The position numbers were made by a program, and so were the translations under genes. The notes under the pieces were generated by a model, which worked only from the letters and a program-made list of their open reading frames with translations, was not told the DNA's origin and did no database searches. From Corynebacterium vitaeruminis (GTDB taxonomy: Bacteria > Actinomycetota > Actinomycetes > Mycobacteriales > Mycobacteriaceae): a stretch of DNA of 64,000 bases. Shown here piece after piece: positions 26,585 through 36,700 of this stretch (its first letter is position 1; the number at the start of each line of letters is the position of its first letter). The stretch covers positions 1 through 64,000 of the forward strand of contig NZ_JVVM01000020.1 in assembly GCF_001054325.1 (NCBI RefSeq). Reading direction: 5' to 3'.

Positions 26585-28033
26585 TTGGACTTCATTTCGA
26601 CTCGCGACCCAGAGCGCACGCCGCACAAGTTCTCAGACATTCTCCTGGGAGGTCTCGCTGACGACGGTGGCCTCTACCTGCCGGTCGAGTACCCACAGAT
26701 TGACGATGCCACTTTGACTCGTTGGCGCTCCGTGCTTGTCGACGACGGTTACGCAGCCTTGGCTGCAGAGGTCGTCAGCCTTTTTGTGGACGACATTCCA
26801 CTAGAGGATTTGCGCGGTATCTGTGCGCGTGCGTACACCTACCCGAAGTTCTCCGACCCGGATATTGTGCCGGTGACGAAGTTGGAGGATCAGCTCTACA
26901 TCGGCCACCTGTCCATGGGCCCCACTGCGGCGTTCAAAGATATGGCGATGCAGCTACTCGGTGAGTTCTTCGAGTACGAGCTGGCTCGCCGTGGTGAGAC
27001 CCTGAACATCCTCGGTGCCACCTCTGGGGACACGGGATCATCGGCCGAGTATGCAATGCGCGGCCGTGAGGGAATCAGCGTGTTCATGCTGACTCCGGCT
27101 GGCCGAATGACCGCTTTCCAGCAGGCTCAGATGTTTGGTCTGCAGGACGCCAACATTCACAACGTTGCTCTCGACGGCGTCTTCGATGACTGTCAGGACA
27201 TTGTTAAGGCTGTCTCCGGGGACTTGGATTACAAGGCCAGCCGTCACATTGGCGCGGTCAATTCCATCAACTGGGCTCGCCTGATGGCGCAGATTGTGTA
27301 CTACGTTTCCTCCTGGATTCGTGTCACTGGTGGCAACGGCGCGAAGGCCGATAACTCGCAGAAGGTCAGCTTCAGTGTGCCGACAGGCAACTTCGGCGAT
27401 ATCTGCGCTGGCCACATTGCACGTCAGATGGGTGTGCCGATTGACCGTCTGATCGTGGCTACCAACGAAAACGATGTCTTGGATGAGTTCTTCCGCACTG
27501 GTGCCTACCGCGTGCGCAGCGCTGCGGAGACGCAGGCGACCTCTTCCCCATCGATGGATATCTCCCGCGCGTCGAACTTCGAACGTTTCATCTTCGACCT
27601 ACTGGGTCGCGATGCTGAGCGCACTGCAGATCTCTTCGGTGTCAAGGTCAAGGAGGGTGGTTTTTCTCTTACTGCTGATCCAATCTTCCCGGAGGCTTCT
27701 GCCCAGTACGGTTTCCTCTCCGGTCGTTCCACCCACGCCGACCGTGTTGAGACCATCAAGGACTGCTGGGAGCGCCTAGAGGTCATGGTCGATCCGCACA
27801 CCGCTGACGGCATCCACGTCGCCCGCGGCCTGGTAAATCAGGTGGCCACCCCAATTGTCTGCCTGGAGACCGCCCTGCCGGTGAAGTTCTCCGAGACCAT
27901 CCTGGAAGCCACCGGCCGCGAGCCGGACTGCCCGGAGCGTTTCGCGGACATCATGGATGCCCCACGCCGCGTTACCGAGCTTCCGAACGATGTCGATGTG
28001 GTGAAGAAATTCATCGACGACAACGTGGCTTAA
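26585..28033 (+). CDS. thrC: Threonine synthase
   Basis: The PLP enzyme converting O-phosphohomoserine to threonine. The PLP lysine is K118 in TAAFKDMAMQLL; the phosphate-binding loop is GATSGDTGSSAEYAM. The N-terminal FISTRDPERTPHKFSDILLGGLADDGGLYLP is typical of the long class found in corynebacteria. 482 aa. The start is TTG at 26585, with AAGGGG 8 nt before. It stands alone, away from hom-thrB, as in C. glutamicum. Confidence 0.95.
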   Translation: MDFISTRDPERTPHKFSDILLGGLADDGGLYLPVEYPQIDDATLTRWRSVLVDDGYAALAAEVVSLFVDDIPLEDLRGICARAYTYPKFSDPDIVPVTKLEDQLYIGHLSMGPTAAFKDMAMQLLGEFFEYELARRGETLNILGATSGDTGSSAEYAMRGREGISVFMLTPAGRMTAFQQAQMFGLQDANIHNVALDGVFDDCQDIVKAVSGDLDYKASRHIGAVNSINWARLMAQIVYYVSSWIRVTGGNGAKADNSQKVSFSVPTGNFGDICAGHIARQMGVPIDRLIVATNENDVLDEFFRTGAYRVRSAAETQATSSPSMDISRASNFERFIFDLLGRDAERTADLFGVKVKEGGFSLTADPIFPEASAQYGFLSGRSTHADRVETIKDCWERLEVMVDPHTADGIHVARGLVNQVATPIVCLETALPVKFSETILEATGREPDCPERFADIMDAPRRVTELPNDVDVVKKFIDDNVA

Positions 28034-28159
28034 AACCGGTCTAGCTCCCCCATCCGCGCAGCGCCAATGTGGAAAAGTGCCCTATTTTTTAAGGGCAAAC
28101 GGCATTATCTTGGGCTATAGGGCTGTTATTACCCCCGTGATTACCTCACAATTGTTCGC

Positions 28160-29944
28160 ATGAGTTTCACTCGAGTTAATAGCCGCCCTATGCCCCACGC
28201 GCCCGCGCCTTCCAAGGAGGAAGGTTCACAAAAGACCACTACGGTCTCACAGGCGCTGGCCGACACACTGGCTCAGCACTGCGACCACTGCTTCGGCCTC
28301 ATCGGTAACGCGAACTCCCACTTCACGTCAGCCCTGACCGAATCGGGATTCGGCTACTCCTCCGTCCGACACGAATCAGCTGCTGTCGGTGCCGCCGATG
28401 CCTTCCACCGCGCTGGTGGAGGGCTTGCAATCGCGACCGCCACCTGCGGCGCAGGATTCACCAATGCGCTGACTACTCTGGCCGAGGCACGGGTAGCTCG
28501 TATTCCGCTGATTTTTGTCGTCGGCACGCACCCGGCGCGCCCGCGCCCCTTTGACCTCAATCAGGCGGCGCTCCTCGATGCCCTCGACGTCTGTCATCGC
28601 ACTATCACTCCCGAGTCCGCGCGTGACGACGCGAACTTTGCGGTTCAGCACGCGCTGAGCTCGCGGCAGCCTGTTGTGCTGCTGCTCCCCTATGACATTC
28701 AAGAAGCACCGATAGCGGCAGCCGCACCTGAGACTCAGCCAGCTAATCAGGAACACCTCCACACCTGCCGGCCAGACTGGGTGGAAGCGACCGTCTCGTC
28801 GCTGGCCGAGGAACTGCAGGCCGCCCGTCGCCCTCTCATTATTGCTGGTAGAGGTGTGCTGCTCTCCGATACTGCAGAACTTGTTCGCCGCATCGGTGAC
28901 CGCGTGGGGGCGCTGTTTATGCACTCAGCGATGGCTCGTCACGTGCTTTCCAGTCCGTGGCTGATTGGCACTGTTGGCGGTTTTGCACACGCGTGGCAGG
29001 TGGAGCTAGCTCGACAGGCCGACGTGGTCCTGTTCCTGGGAGCGAGTTTCAATGCATTCCAAAACCGTGGCGGCAACATGTTTGCACCGGATGCGAAGAT
29101 TATCCAGGTCGTCGACGAGCCCCATCCCGCCGCGCAGCCATCGGTGACACCGCTATTGGCTAAGTTGGAGGAACTTCTGCCCATACTGGCAAAGCAGCTA
29201 GAAAATGCACCGGGGTCCCCGGCGCAGACGGGCGAAGATAGCGCAATGGGTGAGGCGCTGGGATCTTCGGCAAGCACATGGCGTGCGGAGCTGAAGACAC
29301 TGCCGACGACAGCGGAGGTCGAGTCACTAACGTGCGCGGATGGCAGGTTGGACCCGCGGGCGTGCCTGCAGTACCTGAATCGTGTCCTCCCTGATCAGCG
29401 TGCTGTGTGTACCGACGGCGGCCATTTCCTGGGGTGGGTGCCGAAGTATCTCGATGTGCCTGGCCCGGAGCAGCAGGTGATTGTGGGCACGGCGATTCAG
29501 TCGATTGGTTTGGGCATGGGCTCGCTCGTGGGGCTCGCGGCAGCGCGGCCCGAGGACTATTGCGTGCTGGTCGCCGGTGACGGTGGTGGCACGATGGGCA
29601 TTGCGGATATGCCTGCGGCAATTGAGCAGCTGCGACGTGGCCGTGGTGGTTGCGTGGTGTTCATTAACGATGCTGCCTACGGCGCGGAGTTGCACCAGTT
29701 TGGCGATGCCGGGTTGGACACCTCGTCGATGGAGATTGCCGACTACGATTTCGCCGCAGTCGGGCGTGCTTATGGCGCCGAAGGTTTCAGTGTTCGGACG
29801 CCGGCGGACTTTACACAGCTAGACGCCTATTTCCGCAACGTTTTCAACTCCGATGAGGCTTCCGTCGCCGTGATTGATTTCAAGGTCTCACGCCTGGTGG
29901 TTGCGGACTTCGTGAAGGAGGTTCTGGCAAAGGCGCAACGCTAG
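28160..29944 (+). CDS. Thiamine pyrophosphate enzyme of the acetolactate synthase-like superfamily
   Basis: 594 aa with the three-domain layout of the POX/ALS superfamily. The N-terminal PYR domain (about 25-185) has the glutamate in RHESAAVGAADAFHRAGGG. The central domain is about 215-350. The C-terminal PP domain has the Mg/TPP motif GDGGGTMGIADMPAAIEQL...NDAAYGAE. The first 25 residues are Pro-rich and probably disordered; a second ATG at 28190 is possible. The catalytic glutamate is present, so it is probably active, but the substrate (pyruvate, benzoylformate or oxalyl-CoA type) cannot be assigned. No small regulatory subunit is nearby. Confidence 0.85.
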   Translation: MSFTRVNSRPMPHAPAPSKEEGSQKTTTVSQALADTLAQHCDHCFGLIGNANSHFTSALTESGFGYSSVRHESAAVGAADAFHRAGGGLAIATATCGAGFTNALTTLAEARVARIPLIFVVGTHPARPRPFDLNQAALLDALDVCHRTITPESARDDANFAVQHALSSRQPVVLLLPYDIQEAPIAAAAPETQPANQEHLHTCRPDWVEATVSSLAEELQAARRPLIIAGRGVLLSDTAELVRRIGDRVGALFMHSAMARHVLSSPWLIGTVGGFAHAWQVELARQADVVLFLGASFNAFQNRGGNMFAPDAKIIQVVDEPHPAAQPSVTPLLAKLEELLPILAKQLENAPGSPAQTGEDSAMGEALGSSASTWRAELKTLPTTAEVESLTCADGRLDPRACLQYLNRVLPDQRAVCTDGGHFLGWVPKYLDVPGPEQQVIVGTAIQSIGLGMGSLVGLAAARPEDYCVLVAGDGGGTMGIADMPAAIEQLRRGRGGCVVFINDAAYGAELHQFGDAGLDTSSMEIADYDFAAVGRAYGAEGFSVRTPADFTQLDAYFRNVFNSDEASVAVIDFKVSRLVVADFVKEVLAKAQR

Positions 29945-30018
29945 TTGGACGTGAGCATGGTCGGGGCAGCCTAACTCCCCGGCACGACCCCGCTTCAGCC
30001 CGATTCGTTGATGGGGTC

Positions 30019-30024
30019 TACAAT
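30019..30024 (+). promoter_or_regulatory. -10 box, leaderless MFS gene
   Basis: Perfect TACAAT, 7 nt before the in-frame GTG at 30032. Confidence 0.6.
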
Positions 30025-30031
30025 GTGGCGA

Positions 30032-31453
30032 GTGGTAAAGCAGCGTAACGGTAGAGATCAGATTTCATCAACGAATCAGCCAGCCACCGCCGTGGCAAAG
30101 GATCCGCGCGAGCACGTCACTGGCCGTGCGATTGCCGTCTGGCTTGCGGCGCTGATTACCTACATCGTTGCCATCGTCGGGCGTACCTCCATGGGTGTCG
30201 CTGGAGTTGAGGCGCTCGATCGCTTCCATATCAACGCCTCTCAACTCGCGGTGTTCACTGCCGTGCAGGTTGGTGTCTACGCCCTGGCGCAGATTCCGAC
30301 GGGCATCATCATTGACCGCGTCGGCGCGAAGAAAACCATGATTGTGGGCGCGTTGATTATGGCGCTGGGCCAGGTCATCATCGCGTTTTCAACGTCGTAT
30401 CCGCTGGCTGTCATCGCTCGCGTCTTCATCGGCGCCGGCGATGCCACCGCATTCCTCGGAGCTATGCGACTGCTGCCGGCCTGGTTCCCGTTGCGCGTCA
30501 CTCCCCTGTTCACGCAGCTAACGGCAGGTCTAGGCCAGCTCGGCCAGTTCATCTCCGCTGTTCCTTTTCTCGCGATTCTCCACGCCGCAGGGTGGGTGCC
30601 TGCGTTCCTGTCACTGAGCACCGCGGGTCTTCTCATCGCTATCGTAGGCATGATTGCGCTTGCCGAGGCCCCGGAGGACACCTCCACGGTCAAGATGTCA
30701 CTTCGCGAACGCCGTGCCGCCAAGAAAGCCGCGAAGGCAGCTGGAGCTGATGACGGCGTTTCTGCCGCTGCCGATGAAAAGCTGGCTATCGGCCAGACGC
30801 TGAAGATTGTCACCACTCACCCAGTGTGCTGGCAGGGTTTCTTCACGCACTGGACCGGTTTGATGCATCAGTGCATCTTCACATTGCTGTGGGGCATGCC
30901 TCTGATGACGCTGGGGATGGGTCTTAAGCCCTCCGAGGCCAGTGTGGTGCTGGTCATCAACACGCTATCGGTGATTATCGCCGGGCCGTTGATGGGCATG
31001 GTGTCGGCACGCACGGGTCGCGACCGCATCAAGGTTGTTGTCGCCATCGCGTTTATCAACATGGTCGTCTGGATTGCGTTCCTAGCACCGAGTAACCCAC
31101 CGGCATACTGGGCAATCATTGTGGTCAACATCCTGATGGCCGGGCTTGGCGCGATGTCCAACTTCGGCTTCGACTCCGTGCGCGAAGAGGTCGACCGCAA
31201 GGTACTCGCCACCGGCACAGGGCTTGCGAATATGGGCGGTTTTGTGGCCACCATGCTCGCAGCCCAAGGTGTCGGCTTCCTGCTGGATATCGCAGCTCCC
31301 GATGGAAACTACACCTGGGAGACCTTCCGCATTGGCTGGTTGGCCGTCGTAGGTGTGTGGCTGATTGGTTTCGTTGGCCTGCTGGTGGCAAAGCGTGCGG
31401 CCGCACGCTTTGTGACCCAACAGAGCCGCTTTGAGCTGGAACCTACAGAGTAG
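30032..31453 (+). CDS. Major facilitator superfamily transporter
   Basis: A 12-helix permease. MFS signatures: PTGIIIDRVGAKKTMIVG between helices 2 and 3, the second-half equivalent GPLMGMVSARTGRDRIK, and a long charged central loop (about residues 210-260, AKKAAKAAG). The GTG at 30032 is chosen for the TACAAT box 7 nt upstream; the longer reading from 30008 would place the -10 box inside the gene. 473 aa. Substrate unknown. It follows the TPP enzyme gene by 87 nt on the same strand but has its own promoter. Confidence 0.88.
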   Translation: MVKQRNGRDQISSTNQPATAVAKDPREHVTGRAIAVWLAALITYIVAIVGRTSMGVAGVEALDRFHINASQLAVFTAVQVGVYALAQIPTGIIIDRVGAKKTMIVGALIMALGQVIIAFSTSYPLAVIARVFIGAGDATAFLGAMRLLPAWFPLRVTPLFTQLTAGLGQLGQFISAVPFLAILHAAGWVPAFLSLSTAGLLIAIVGMIALAEAPEDTSTVKMSLRERRAAKKAAKAAGADDGVSAAADEKLAIGQTLKIVTTHPVCWQGFFTHWTGLMHQCIFTLLWGMPLMTLGMGLKPSEASVVLVINTLSVIIAGPLMGMVSARTGRDRIKVVVAIAFINMVVWIAFLAPSNPPAYWAIIVVNILMAGLGAMSNFGFDSVREEVDRKVLATGTGLANMGGFVATMLAAQGVGFLLDIAAPDGNYTWETFRIGWLAVVGVWLIGFVGLLVAKRAAARFVTQQSRFELEPTE

Positions 31454-31482
31454 GAATTGCAGAAAGCTGAGCGGCAGCGCGA

Positions 31483-33696
31483 CTAGAACAGCGAAAGCTG
31501 CTCTGGTCCGTCCAGTCCCTCCGAGTCGTCTGAGTTCTCCGCTTGCTCGGATGAGCCTGCGCGGCCACTATCCGCAGTGCGTTCGCTGTCATCGGTCTGA
31601 GCGCCATCAACAGCGCGCTCACCTGTGTCAGTTTCAGAGGTGGCGCTCTCCGGGACGTCGTCAAGCGAAGGCGTTGGTTCTACGGCCTCGCGCTCATACA
31701 TTTCCTGCAGCTTCTCAGTCTTGGTGATGCGAACCAGCTCAGCGTAGATGACCAGCTTCATAGAGCTGTTGACCAATGGGCCCAGCTGGGAAAACAGGAC
31801 ATCGACGTCGCCGTCGACCGCGAGGCATGCGCGGCGCAAGCTCTCCTCGGAAATAATCCAGCGAGAATCTTCAGCGCAGGTTTCGCGGTCGCCAATGAAG
31901 TCCAACGCGAGGGCAACCTGATTGCTGGCGACACCATCCAGTGTGGCGGCTAGGCGCTCGTTGGGAGCGGCGTCCTTGAACAGACGGGCGATCTGGATTG
32001 CCTCGGCCGTCGGCACCTGGCCAGCGGCATACTCAGCGATGAGTTCGGCCATGCGCTGAGCGCCGACGTGCTGATCAGTCAGCCAAATGTCGTGCAGGGC
32101 GTACATGATGGCCATGGCCTGCCACGAGGCGTGTCCCTGGTAGAGAATGCCCAAAATGCCGGCTTGCTCCAGCAGCCAGCCGACCATCGCTTCCCCGTCG
32201 GCACCGTTGCGGGCGCAGAGGTTATCGACCTTCCAAGCCATGTGTCCTTCGACGCAACAGCCGTAGAACTTCTGGTCTTCCTCCAGCTGTGCGGCCAGCG
32301 ACACTACTTCACGCGCGGCATACGGGTATCCGTAAGCAAGGGTGGCATGCGACAGATCATCGACTCCCATCGTCACCCACGGAAACTCACCGTGCCACGG
32401 ACCGCGACCGACCAGAAAGCCCGCCGCGAGGTACGCCCAGCGGGTCGAGGCATCGGCGTTGTACCAATACTGCAGCGCGCGCGGAGTCGGATGCCCGCTG
32501 TCCGCGTGAATCAATCCCGCATTGACCAGCATTTCCACAATCCAGGGTGCCGCGAAGCCACTCGCACCAATCGATGCTGCGAAATCTTGAATCCACAGCA
32601 GGCTCGATTCCTCATACATGTGCAACGGATCCTTCAGGCGTCCGTCTCCACTGCCAGCCGCATCCATAAACGCGGAAGCGAACGCCACCGCAGCCACAGA
32701 AGCTTCGGTCAATTCCTTTGATTCCAACGTTGCCGGGAACGACTCCGTGGGGTGCGGCTTACGAATTGACCACATGTCACCCTTGAGCGCCAACGCCACA
32801 GCGCCCACCAGACGAGCGACCTCTACCGGACCGTTGTGCGCCTCCGGATCCTGCTCGAATATCGGCATCGCCGATTCTTCCACCACAGTCAGCAGTAGCC
32901 GCTCTTCGGCCCAGCGCACCGCGTCGGCACGCAGCTCAGACCACATGTAGGAAGGCAAGTACTTCTCATCGGTTGCCATCCAGCGCAGCTCATTGCGAAT
33001 ATCCACCGGCGCTGTCATCACCAGAGCTCGCACCTTCGCCGGATCGCAGAGGAAGCCCGCAATCTGCTCGACTTGGCGAGCCTGCACATTTCGCACCGTC
33101 AGATCGCTGGCGTTCAGTGTTCGCAATGTGCCCTCTTCCCGCGTGTTATCCGGTTCCAGTCCCATGCGCTCCATGCGGCGGCTCAGCACGTCCGCTGGCA
33201 TATTCGCTACCAAGTCGGCGACGCGGAAGCTGAGACTCGGCTCGGCCGGGAACACCTCCGAAATATGTGGCGGCACATGCCATACGCCCGCCGGTTCCTC
33301 CCACACGAGCCCCTGACGCTGGCCACGGCGCAGCACATGCTCAAGCTGCTGCTTGCCGACGCGACGCCGCTTGCGGTCAACACCCTTCGGCGTATCGTGC
33401 GCCATCACGTCCGCATCCGATGCCCAAAAAGCCACTTCCGTGAGGGTATCCAGTGATGCGGAGTCCTCCAGAATATGAACCAAATGGGCCACATCGAGAA
33501 CATCGGGATCACAAAAAGACAGCGCCGTATGTGCTGAATCCTGCGACATCAACAATTCCACAGCGTCTTGCCCAGCAGCTGAAGTGTCTGCTGCTGGGCA
33601 CGTGCGGCTCAACAAAAAACGCAGGTCAGTGCCGTCGAGGTTGAGAATGAAATCCTCATACCTAGGGCGAACCGAGTAATCGACGTTGCGTTCCAT
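31483..33696 (-). CDS. Unknown 737-aa protein with C-terminal beta-clamp motif QLSLF
   Basis: I do not recognise a named family. The N-terminal part (about residues 1-170) is alpha-helical in character with a winged-helix-like stretch (KQQLEHVLRRGQRQGLVWEE...WHVPPHI). This layout faintly recalls the actinobacterial proteins annotated as helicase-associated or XPB/Ssl2-like, but I am not sure. The middle (about 170-660) is helical and Ala/Trp-rich. The last 70 residues are acidic and low-complexity (repeated Ser/Asp/Glu/Thr) and end exactly in PEQLSLF. QL[S/D]LF is the consensus peptide that binds the DnaN sliding clamp, so a role at replication or repair sites is inferred. Downstream of glnE in the same orientation with a 97-nt gap and its own -10 box. 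Confidence 0.8.
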   Translation of the reverse strand: MERNVDYSVRPRYEDFILNLDGTDLRFLLSRTCPAADTSAAGQDAVELLMSQDSAHTALSFCDPDVLDVAHLVHILEDSASLDTLTEVAFWASDADVMAHDTPKGVDRKRRRVGKQQLEHVLRRGQRQGLVWEEPAGVWHVPPHISEVFPAEPSLSFRVADLVANMPADVLSRRMERMGLEPDNTREEGTLRTLNASDLTVRNVQARQVEQIAGFLCDPAKVRALVMTAPVDIRNELRWMATDEKYLPSYMWSELRADAVRWAEERLLLTVVEESAMPIFEQDPEAHNGPVEVARLVGAVALALKGDMWSIRKPHPTESFPATLESKELTEASVAAVAFASAFMDAAGSGDGRLKDPLHMYEESSLLWIQDFAASIGASGFAAPWIVEMLVNAGLIHADSGHPTPRALQYWYNADASTRWAYLAAGFLVGRGPWHGEFPWVTMGVDDLSHATLAYGYPYAAREVVSLAAQLEEDQKFYGCCVEGHMAWKVDNLCARNGADGEAMVGWLLEQAGILGILYQGHASWQAMAIMYALHDIWLTDQHVGAQRMAELIAEYAAGQVPTAEAIQIARLFKDAAPNERLAATLDGVASNQVALALDFIGDRETCAEDSRWIISEESLRRACLAVDGDVDVLFSQLGPLVNSSMKLVIYAELVRITKTEKLQEMYEREAVEPTPSLDDVPESATSETDTGERAVDGAQTDDSERTADSGRAGSSEQAENSDDSEGLDGPEQLSLF

Positions 33697-33704
33697 AGCC
33701 CACC

Positions 33705-33710
33705 ATTATG
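33705..33710 (-). promoter_or_regulatory. -10 box, leaderless 737-aa gene
   Basis: On the minus strand CATAAT, then 8 nt, then the ATG at 33696. Confidence 0.5.
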
Positions 33711-33793
33711 CCCGGTCGCCGTGCTAAGACAAAGGCTGCACCCCACTGAGACATGATGGACCTCACAGCGGAGTCCGGCAGACCTCTACCCAG

Positions 33794-36700
33794 CTACTCG
33801 TGGTCGGGGTTCTCCTCACCCCAAAACACGCGATTGACGATACGGCTGGAGTGGCGAGTCAGACGCAAATAGTGCTCAATGAAACCGTTGGAATCCGATG
33901 CATCCCACCCGGCCGCACCTGCGACCTGAGTCAGCTGGCGGCCCGGCTGTGGCAGCTGGTCTGTCCGCTTACCGCGCGTGAGCACCAGCGCGTTGCGAGC
34001 ATTCGTCGCCATCAGCCAAGCATTCCGAAGTGCGTCGGTATCTTCCGCATCCAGAATCTCGTTGTCTTTCAGCACTTCCAGACATTCCAGCGTGGAAGTG
34101 TTATGCAGTTCTGGCACCTCATGGGCATGCAGCATGATCAGCAGCTGCACAGTCCATTCAATATCGGTCAGCGCACCGGAGCCGAGCTTGGTATGCGTTC
34201 GGCGATCGGCACCGCGCGGCAGACGCTCAGAGTCCACACGTGCCTTCATACGTCGGACCTCGCGGACCATCTTGGCATCAGCTCCGCCCTGTGGGTAGCG
34301 CAGCGGATCGATGGCCTTGAGGAAACGAATGCCCAGATCTCTATCTCCGGCAATCCACGTAGCACGCAGAAGCGCCTGAATTTCCCAAGTCTCGCCCCAG
34401 CGCTCGTAGTAGGTCACATAGGAATCCAGAGTTCTCACGATTGGACCCGAGCGTCCTTCTGGACGCAGGTCCACATCGACCTCCAGTGGCGGGTCCTGGC
34501 TTGGCTTTGCCAGCCGACGACGCAACGAGTCACAAATCCTGGTTGCCCACTTGACCACCTGGGAATCGTCGACAAGCGGTGTGCCATCGGCATCCTTGCG
34601 GGGCTCACAGATAAACATCACGTCGGCGTCGGAGCCGTAGCCCAGTTCAGAACCGCCGAGTCGCCCCATACCAATTACGGAGATGATGCCCGGAGCTTCC
34701 AAGTCAGGGTGCGCCAGCGACCATGCGCGAATTTCAGCGGCAAGGGCTGCTTCGAGAACGTTGTCCCATACCATCGACAGAGAATGACAGACCTCCTGCA
34801 CGTCCATCAGTCCAAAGAGATCCGCAGAAGCAATACGAGCGAGCTCTGCACGGCGCAATGCACGTGCCACGCCAATTGCCTTAGCTGGATCATTGTGGCG
34901 AGCAGCAGCTGCGACCAGAGCACGCCCGACTGCATCGGAATCTGTATTCAGCAACTTCGGCCCCGACGCACCGTCACCAAACCGCTTGATGACCTCCGGC
35001 GCACTCATAATCAAATCAGACGCGTACGGCGAAGAACCGAGCACACGCATCAGCCGCTGGCCGACGATGCCCTCATCCCGCAGCGTACGCAGGAACCAGG
35101 TTTCATCGTGGAGCTTCTCCGAGAGCTTGCGATAATTGAGCAAACCCGCGTCGGGGTCTGGCGTTGAGGACAGCCACTCCATCAGCGTCGGCAGCAGCAT
35201 CGCCTGAATACGCGACTTGCGCGAGGTGCCCGCTGCCAGAGCAGACAGGTGGTCGTAAGCACGATCCGGGTATTGATAGCCCAGCGCTGCCAGCTGGCGC
35301 TTAGCCGCGTCGGCGGACAACTGCAGGGTGCCGATGTCCTGCTCCACCACAAAGTTGAGCAGTGGACGGTAGAACAGTTTGTTGTGCAGGGAGCGAATCT
35401 GCGAGCTGGCCAGCCGAACCTGCTTGGCCAGCGGTTTACTGGCATCGGTACCACCTTCACCGACAATGCCAGAGGCGCGGCCGAGCCACTGTAGGGCTTC
35501 GGTGTCGTCGGCAGCAGGCAGCAAATGAGTTCGTCGCATCTTCTGCAGCTGCAGACGGTGCTCTAACAAGCGGACGAACTCGTAGGCATTAATCAGCGCG
35601 GCACCGTCTTCGCGGCCAATATAACCGGCCTCGACAAGGGCATCCAGAGCCATCACAGTTGGCAGCACTCGGAGGCTATCGTCATAGCGACCATGGACCA
35701 GCTGCAGCAGCTGCACGGCGAATTCGACATCGCGCAGACCGCCACGGCCGAGTTTGAGCTCTCGGTATCGAAGATCCTCGGGGACGTTTTGCACCACACG
35801 AGCGCGCATGCGCTGGACATCGTCGACGAAGGATTCCCGCTGCGATGCCGTCCACACCATCGGGGCGATCGCATCGATGTACTCGCGGCCCAACTCCACA
35901 TCGCCCGTCATTGGTCGGGCCTTCAGCAGCGCCTGGAACTCCCAGGTCTCCGCCCATCGCTTGTAGTAAGCGACGTGGGAATCCACCGTTCGCACCAGCG
36001 CACCCGATTTGCCCTCCGGGCGAAGATTCGCGTCGACCTCAAAGAAGCAATGACAAGAGATCCGGATAAATTCACTGGCCAGACGAGTAGCGCGGGCATC
36101 CGCCGGCTCTGCAACGAAGATGACGTCCACATCGGAGATGTAGTTCAGCTCTTCCGCACCGCATTTACCCATGGCAATGACGGTCAGGCGTGTTGAGACC
36201 GGCGACGAAGGAAAGACCTGCTGAACAGCCACAGACAGTGCAGCCGTCAACGCTGCATCCGCCAAGTCACTGAGTGCCTCCGAAACCTGACGGAACGGGA
36301 CTTGCGGCTGCCCCGGACGACGAGGACCCCGCGGGTACGTGCCAGCCAAGTCATAGCACGCAATGCGCATAATCAAGTCGCGGTAGGCACACTGCATCGC
36401 AACTTCGGCCTCACGGCCGGTGAGTTTCGCGCGGTACAAGCCGGGACCTTCCAGCGTGGCGGGCGCGACAACGGGCTTGCGGTACTCTGGATCCTCCTGC
36501 TTGTCCAGGCTGGCTTCATCAGTAAGCTCAATGATTTCTGGCTCCGCACCGACGCTGGAGAGCATCTCGCGGAACATATCCGCCTCAGTGGGGAGATCGG
36601 CCTGCAGAAGAACCCACTTGTCCGGGTGGGCAATCAGGTGGTCCCCCAGTGCGCTAGAGCCACCCAGCAGTGCAAACATACGCGTACGCAGCGGCACCTG

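Noticed and set aside
33800-35167. 455-codon open frame on the plus strand
   Set aside because: It is entirely antisense to glnE, whose frame shows both nucleotidyltransferase motifs; the plus-strand translation has no recognisable domain and shows low-quality composition.
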